A stretch of 64,000 nucleotides of DNA from UBA4312 sp002394635 (GTDB taxonomy: Bacteria; Bacillota_I; Bacilli_A; Erysipelotrichales; Erysipelotrichaceae): positions 62,001 to 126,000 of the forward strand of contig CAMNHO010000003.1 of NCBI GenBank assembly GCA_946539765.1, written 5' to 3'. The notes under the pieces are model-generated. The model was not told the origin of the DNA. It ran no database searches and saw nothing but the letters and a program-made list of their open reading frames with translations. Shown in pieces: positions 60,618 through 64,000 of this stretch; position 1 is the first letter of the stretch, and each line of letters begins with the position of its first letter. The position numbers and the translations under genes were made by a program.

Positions 60618-62053
60618 ACATACACTGTACTGTCTTTTGTATAGATTTCTTCAATATTTCCTTTATTGTTGATGATCGGTATTTCACTCTGTACTTCGAT
60701 CCATCCGTCCTTTTCATCGATGACCAGAAAGCTGACAATATCACTTTGATCATAGGAATACAGGACATCCCCATTGACTTTGTTGTAGACAGGTATCTCT
60801 TTTTTGGCTTCCTGTGTGATCAATGTATAGCTTTTATATGCATCCGGATCCAGCTGATAATAGAAGAAAGCTGCCTTCTCAGCCCAGTAAGGATCGGAAG
60901 CATAATTAACATTTATACCGCTGTTTTTATCTCCAAACCAGGATCCGTTATATTTGGCGCTATCCGGATTGGCATAATCTTCCTGTATAAAGTGTTGAGC
61001 ATGGTTGATAATACATTGCTCTAAGGATACATAGGTGTTTGCGGAATCCGGAGACTCGTCATAGACTGCATGCCCGAACAGATTATTGTTTTCAATGGCA
61101 TACTGACTTTGTCCGTAACTGCTTTCATTGAGCGCTAAGGCGGCGATCATCGCAGCGTTGACACCATAAGCCTTTTGGGTACCTACAAACAGATCTCCCT
61201 GATCATACAAGACTGACTGATTGGCTTCGCAAGGATAAGTATCGGCCGATGCATCGATGCCTCTGGATTCCAGGAAATCGTTGATATCCTGAGCAGTAAT
61301 CGAAGAATAGGAGCGATGGGGCATATATTGATAGAAATTATAATACGCCTCCTGATTAACGGCATTATCCGTAGAATCATTTCTTTTGTCGTCTGCCATC
61401 TGCTTTAGATCGGCATAAAACCAATGTCCATCATAAGAATAATATATAATATTTTCTTCCAGACCTTTTGGGGCCGGTCCTATAGGATAGCTAGCGGAAG
61501 ACCCTTGTACCATATCTGTACAGATGGTATGGATCAAGGAGCCATCCTGAATATGATAGGATGACACCATGATATCCTCATCGAACATATATAATTCAAC
61601 CTCAGCGATATCCACCCAGCCTGTTACACCGCTCAATAAAAATTTAACCTGTGTACCGGAATCATCGGTTCCAAGATATAAAGCGTCCGCTCCATAGCTT
61701 CCGTTGGTATAACCATTGGAATCATTGGCATCGATCCGGTAGGAGGTGTGTTGGGAGGCATCCTTGGTATGGAAATTGACAAGTCCTTCTTTTACCGCAA
61801 CGATGCGGCCATTTTCATCCACAATATATACATCGGAGCCCTCTAAGCGATTCATTTTATTGCGGGCAAAGGTAAAATGATGGTAGGTTGCCAGGGTTTC
61901 TTCCGGATGATTTAGATCCATCACATAGAATGTTCCGTTTTCCGTTACTTTTAATCCTAAAAAGATTGCCAACAGCGCCATCAACAAAGTGACGACAGCT
62001 AATAGAAACATCTTTTTGGATTCAATTTTCTTTTTTCTTCTTGTTTTTTTCAT
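60596..62053 (-). CDS. Membrane-anchored glucosaminidase-domain protein with C-terminal SH3-like region
   Basis: This 485-residue secreted or anchored protein begins with a basic segment and a transmembrane helix (about residues 14-34, FLLAVVTLLMALLAIFLGL). A glucosaminidase/Flg-J type domain lies near residues 295-410 (ALALNESSYGQS with the catalytic Glu; NNLFGHAVYDE; DPYWAEKAAFFYYQ). SH3-like repeats follow. It probably cleaves peptidoglycan glycan strands. Middle part (60-290) is unassigned. No ribosome site is visible; a -10 box stands just upstream. Confidence 0.87.
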   Translation of the reverse strand: MKKTRRKKKIESKKMFLLAVVTLLMALLAIFLGLKVTENGTFYVMDLNHPEETLATYHHFTFARNKMNRLEGSDVYIVDENGRIVAVKEGLVNFHTKDASQHTSYRIDANDSNGYTNGSYGADALYLGTDDSGTQVKFLLSGVTGWVDIAEVELYMFDEDIMVSSYHIQDGSLIHTICTDMVQGSSASYPIGPAPKGLEENIIYYSYDGHWFYADLKQMADDKRNDSTDNAVNQEAYYNFYQYMPHRSYSSITAQDINDFLESRGIDASADTYPCEANQSVLYDQGDLFVGTQKAYGVNAAMIAALALNESSYGQSQYAIENNNLFGHAVYDESPDSANTYVSLEQCIINHAQHFIQEDYANPDSAKYNGSWFGDKNSGINVNYASDPYWAEKAAFFYYQLDPDAYKSYTLITQEAKKEIPVYNKVNGDVLYSYDQSDIVSFLVIDEKDGWIEVQSEIPIINNKGNIEEIYTKDSTVYVKRADLD

Positions 62054-62070
62054 ATAAGGCTATTCTATCA
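62054..62070 (-). promoter_or_regulatory. Glucosaminidase promoter, leaderless or near-leaderless
   Basis: Extended -10 TGATAGAAT (TAGAAT at 62067-62062) ends eight bases before the ATG, which leaves no room for a Shine-Dalgarno sequence. The start is at or within one or two bases of the expected transcription start. Confidence 0.45.
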
Positions 62071-62112
62071 AAAAACAGAAAGAACACAAAATTTGATCAT
62101 CCACAAGGATTA

Positions 62113-62137
62113 AAAAAAACAGATTTTCATCTGTTTA
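62113..62137 (-). terminator. Terminator of the deformylase gene
   Basis: AAACAGAT pairs with ATCTGTTT around GAAA, followed by a run of T, just after the deformylase stop on the minus strand. Confidence 0.85.
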
Positions 62138-62557
62138 TACAAGGATTCCCTCCAGGTGATCCATTTCGTGTTGCACAACCTGTGCCGTAAAACCGCTTAA
62201 GCGGACTTTTTTCCATTGATAGCGTGTATTGCGGTATTTGACGACAATCTCCTGATATCTTTTGGTGGTCCGTACACCGGGAAGAGAAAGACATCCTTCT
62301 TCGGATTCATAGATTCCTTTTCGGGATAGAATTTCCGGGTTAACCATGACGATTTCCTCCAGTCCATTATGAACGATGATCATACGTACCGGATAACCGA
62401 TCATATTAGCGGCTATACCCCAGCACTGCATATCCGGCCGGTTCCGGTAGATCTGCAATGTATCCACAAGATCTTTGGCGATATACAAGTCTTTCTTTGT
62501 AGCTGTTCGACAAGGCTGTGATAAAAAGGTTGTATCTTTTACTATTTCTTTAATCAT
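62135..62557 (-). CDS. Peptide deformylase-like protein (variant motif 1)
   Basis: This 140-residue protein has the metal-binding motif 2 EGCLSLP (near residue 89) and motif 3 QHEMDHLEG (near residue 130) of peptide deformylases. Motif 1, normally G-x-G-x-A-A-x-Q, reads WGIAANMIG, with Met in place of the catalytic Gln. Deformylases with this GxAANMIG form occur in Firmicutes. ATG 62557 is preferred to ATG 62566, which lies inside the -10 box. A classical deformylase is not in the window. Confidence 0.86.
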   Translation of the reverse strand: MIKEIVKDTTFLSQPCRTATKKDLYIAKDLVDTLQIYRNRPDMQCWGIAANMIGYPVRMIIVHNGLEEIVMVNPEILSRKGIYESEEGCLSLPGVRTTKRYQEIVVKYRNTRYQWKKVRLSGFTAQVVQHEMDHLEGILV

Positions 62558-62601
62558 AAACAACATTATAAAGCAGAAAGAAGGATTTTGTCATCCTTCT
62601 T
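62558..62601 (-). promoter_or_regulatory. Deformylase promoter (leaderless) overlapped by an inverted repeat
   Basis: On the minus strand ATGACA (62594-62589) and TATAAT (62570-62565) are 18 bases apart, and the -10 ends seven bases before ATG 62557. A 9-base inverted repeat AAGAAGGAT / ATCCTTCTT (62578-62586, 62593-62601) brackets the -35 element and may be an operator. No T-run follows, so it is not a terminator. Confidence 0.55.
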
Positions 62602-62705
62602 AACAAATCCATGTTTTTATGGAACTCTATTCAAGTTTTTGGGAATAGTGATGTGTTTTAATGGTTATTCGTGTTAAACTAATAGAGTTGAGAGGACGGA
62701 TAACT

Positions 62706-63785
62706 ATGTCAAAAATAGAACAGCGTTTAGATGGAATGGTTGATCGCTATAACGAGATCAATGAAATGATGATGCGCAGTGATGTGGTATCAGATCGTCG
62801 ACAGATGGCTAAGCTGGGACGAGAACAGAATGAACTGACTCCGATCATTGAAACGTATCAGCAATATAAAAAGACGAAGGAAGAACTGGAAGATGCCAAG
62901 GTATTGGCTCAAGAAGATGACAAAGAAATACGAGAAATGGCCATGATGGAAATGGAGGAACTGGAACCACAGATCCAGATGTATCTTGATAAGCTGGAAC
63001 TGCTTTTGGTACCGAAAGATCCAAATGATTCCCACAATTGTATTATGGAGATCCGTGGTGCTGCCGGCGGAGACGAAGGAAATATATTTGCCGGGGATCT
63101 GTTCCGTATGTATTTAAAATATTGTGAAGCCAAGCGATGGAAAATTGAAATCATCGAAAGTGAAACATCTGAAGCCGGAGGCTATTCTTTGATTTCTTTT
63201 AAAGTGAATGGAGAAGGAGCTTATGGAACATTTAAGTTCGAGTCCGGATCACATCGTGTACAGCGTGTTCCGAAGACAGAAAGTCAGGGACGTATCCATA
63301 CATCAACGGCTACGGTTTTATGTATGCCGGAAATCGAAGAGGAAGACTTTGAGTTAGACATGAATGACCTGGAAATTGATACAATGCGTTCCAGTGGTGC
63401 CGGAGGACAGCACATCAACAAGACCGACAGTGCTGTGCGTATTCTTCATAAACCGACCGGTATTGTGGTAAAATGTCAGGACGGACGTTCACAGCATGAA
63501 AACCGTGCTACGGCATTGATGACGATCCGTGCCCGTGTTTATGAACAACAGCAGCAGGAAAAGGAAGCTAAAAACGAAAAGGAGCGTATGTCAAAAATCG
63601 GAACCGGCGACCGAGCTGAAAAGATCCGTACATATAACTATCCGCAGAACCGTGTGACCGATCATCGGATTGGCTATACAGTGAATCAGTTGGATCGTAT
63701 CATGGACGGCCGTCTGGATGATTTGATGAATGCGTTATCGCTGGCCGATCAACAGGCCAAACTGGCAGGAGATAAGCTTGAATGA
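62706..63785 (+). CDS. prfA: Peptide chain release factor 1
   Basis: RF1 ends translation at UAA and UAG. The 359-residue length is usual. The GGQ catalytic motif (SSGAGGQHINKTDS) lies near residue 232, and the tripeptide-anticodon region is around residue 188. ATG 62706 follows GAGAGGACGG; upstream ATG-less frame extension is not supported. The stop overlaps the prmC start by four bases (ATGA). Confidence 0.96.
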   Translation: MSKIEQRLDGMVDRYNEINEMMMRSDVVSDRRQMAKLGREQNELTPIIETYQQYKKTKEELEDAKVLAQEDDKEIREMAMMEMEELEPQIQMYLDKLELLLVPKDPNDSHNCIMEIRGAAGGDEGNIFAGDLFRMYLKYCEAKRWKIEIIESETSEAGGYSLISFKVNGEGAYGTFKFESGSHRVQRVPKTESQGRIHTSTATVLCMPEIEEEDFELDMNDLEIDTMRSSGAGGQHINKTDSAVRILHKPTGIVVKCQDGRSQHENRATALMTIRARVYEQQQQEKEAKNEKERMSKIGTGDRAEKIRTYNYPQNRVTDHRIGYTVNQLDRIMDGRLDDLMNALSLADQQAKLAGDKLE

Positions 63786-64000
63786 CCTATCATAACTATA
63801 TCAGTGAGGGAAAAGAGAGATTGTTTCAAGCGGGCCAAGGAGAACAGGCTGCCCAGGTACTGATGATGGAGCTTTGCCGACAGAGAGGGATCAATCTGTA
63901 TCTGGATATGGATACACAGATCGACAAGGAATTATTGGTGGATTATCTGGAAGGCATTCATCGGATGGAACAAGGAGAACCTTTGGGCTATGTACTTGGA
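63782..64000 (+). CDS. prmC: Release factor glutamine methyltransferase PrmC (N-terminal part, cut by window edge)
   Basis: PrmC methylates the GGQ glutamine of release factors. The 73 codons present encode the N-terminal helical domain, ending in GEPLGYVLG, the entry to the catalytic domain. ATG 63782 overlaps the prfA stop, so the pair is translationally coupled, as in most bacteria. Confidence 0.9.
   Translation, partial: MTYHNYISEGKERLFQAGQGEQAAQVLMMELCRQRGINLYLDMDTQIDKELLVDYLEGIHRMEQGEPLGYVLG

Noticed and set aside
1..64000. CRISPR arrays, rRNA, tRNA, insertion sequences, prophage genes
   Set aside because: No regularly spaced repeats, no rRNA or tRNA signatures, and no transposase, integrase or phage structural gene was seen by reading.

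Overview
This window is the replication-origin region of a low-GC Gram-positive bacterium (Bacillota). I lean towards an Erysipelotrichaceae-like gut lineage, by inference only. Supporting features are the order dnaA-dnaN-yaaA-recF-gyrB-gyrA on one side of the origin and rpmH-rnpA-yidC-jag on the other, an RNA polymerase delta subunit, a T-box in front of serS, a glmS ribozyme, a ParB/parS system and a CDP-glycerol (teichoic-acid type) polymer cluster. Genes left of oriC (about 21.8-22.3 kb) lie mostly on the minus strand and genes right of it mostly on the plus strand, so transcription is largely co-directional with replication.

Left arm (1-21.8 kb): mutL (partial) and mutS; a SEDS cell-wall polymerase; nadK divergent from a CYTH protein; a winged-HTH/coiled-coil protein followed by a very AT-rich intergenic block packed with the palindrome TCATATGA; recR and dnaX, with a perfect parS and a bacterial-type -1 frameshift signal inside dnaX; tadA; a short SRP RNA; a decayed trpB-like gene with a T-box remnant; serS behind its own T-box; then gyrA, gyrB, recF, yaaA, dnaN and dnaA.

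Right arm (22.3-64 kb): rpmH-rnpA-yidC-jag; pth-mfd-S4 protein-NUDIX-HD phosphohydrolase; DUF1934-argS-rpoE; an ABC-2 exporter with three CDP-glycerol transferase-family enzymes; a small alarmone synthetase; a uracil permease; rsmG-parA-parB; glmS under its ribozyme; a DUF5662 protein and a CBS protein; a Bce-type two-component/ABC detox module; rpmE; comFA-comFC; a coiled-coil membrane protein of unknown function; glmU-prs-ArsC/Spx-like; tatD; mgtE and a phosphodiesterase; a membrane-anchored glucosaminidase; a peptide deformylase variant; prfA-prmC (partial).

The main unexplained signal is the 5.9-9.3 kb segment. A RocS/plasmid-Par-like architecture (DNA-binding head, coiled coil, amphipathic C-terminal tip) sits beside at least ten exact TCATATGA sites, and a further near-match abuts the only parS found. 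I propose an origin-proximal segregation or anchoring locus working alongside ParAB. A second window-wide pattern is a set of six or seven genes whose -10 box ends 6-8 nt before the ATG with no Shine-Dalgarno sequence, suggesting leaderless mRNAs. No rRNA, tRNA, CRISPR array, insertion sequence or prophage was seen.
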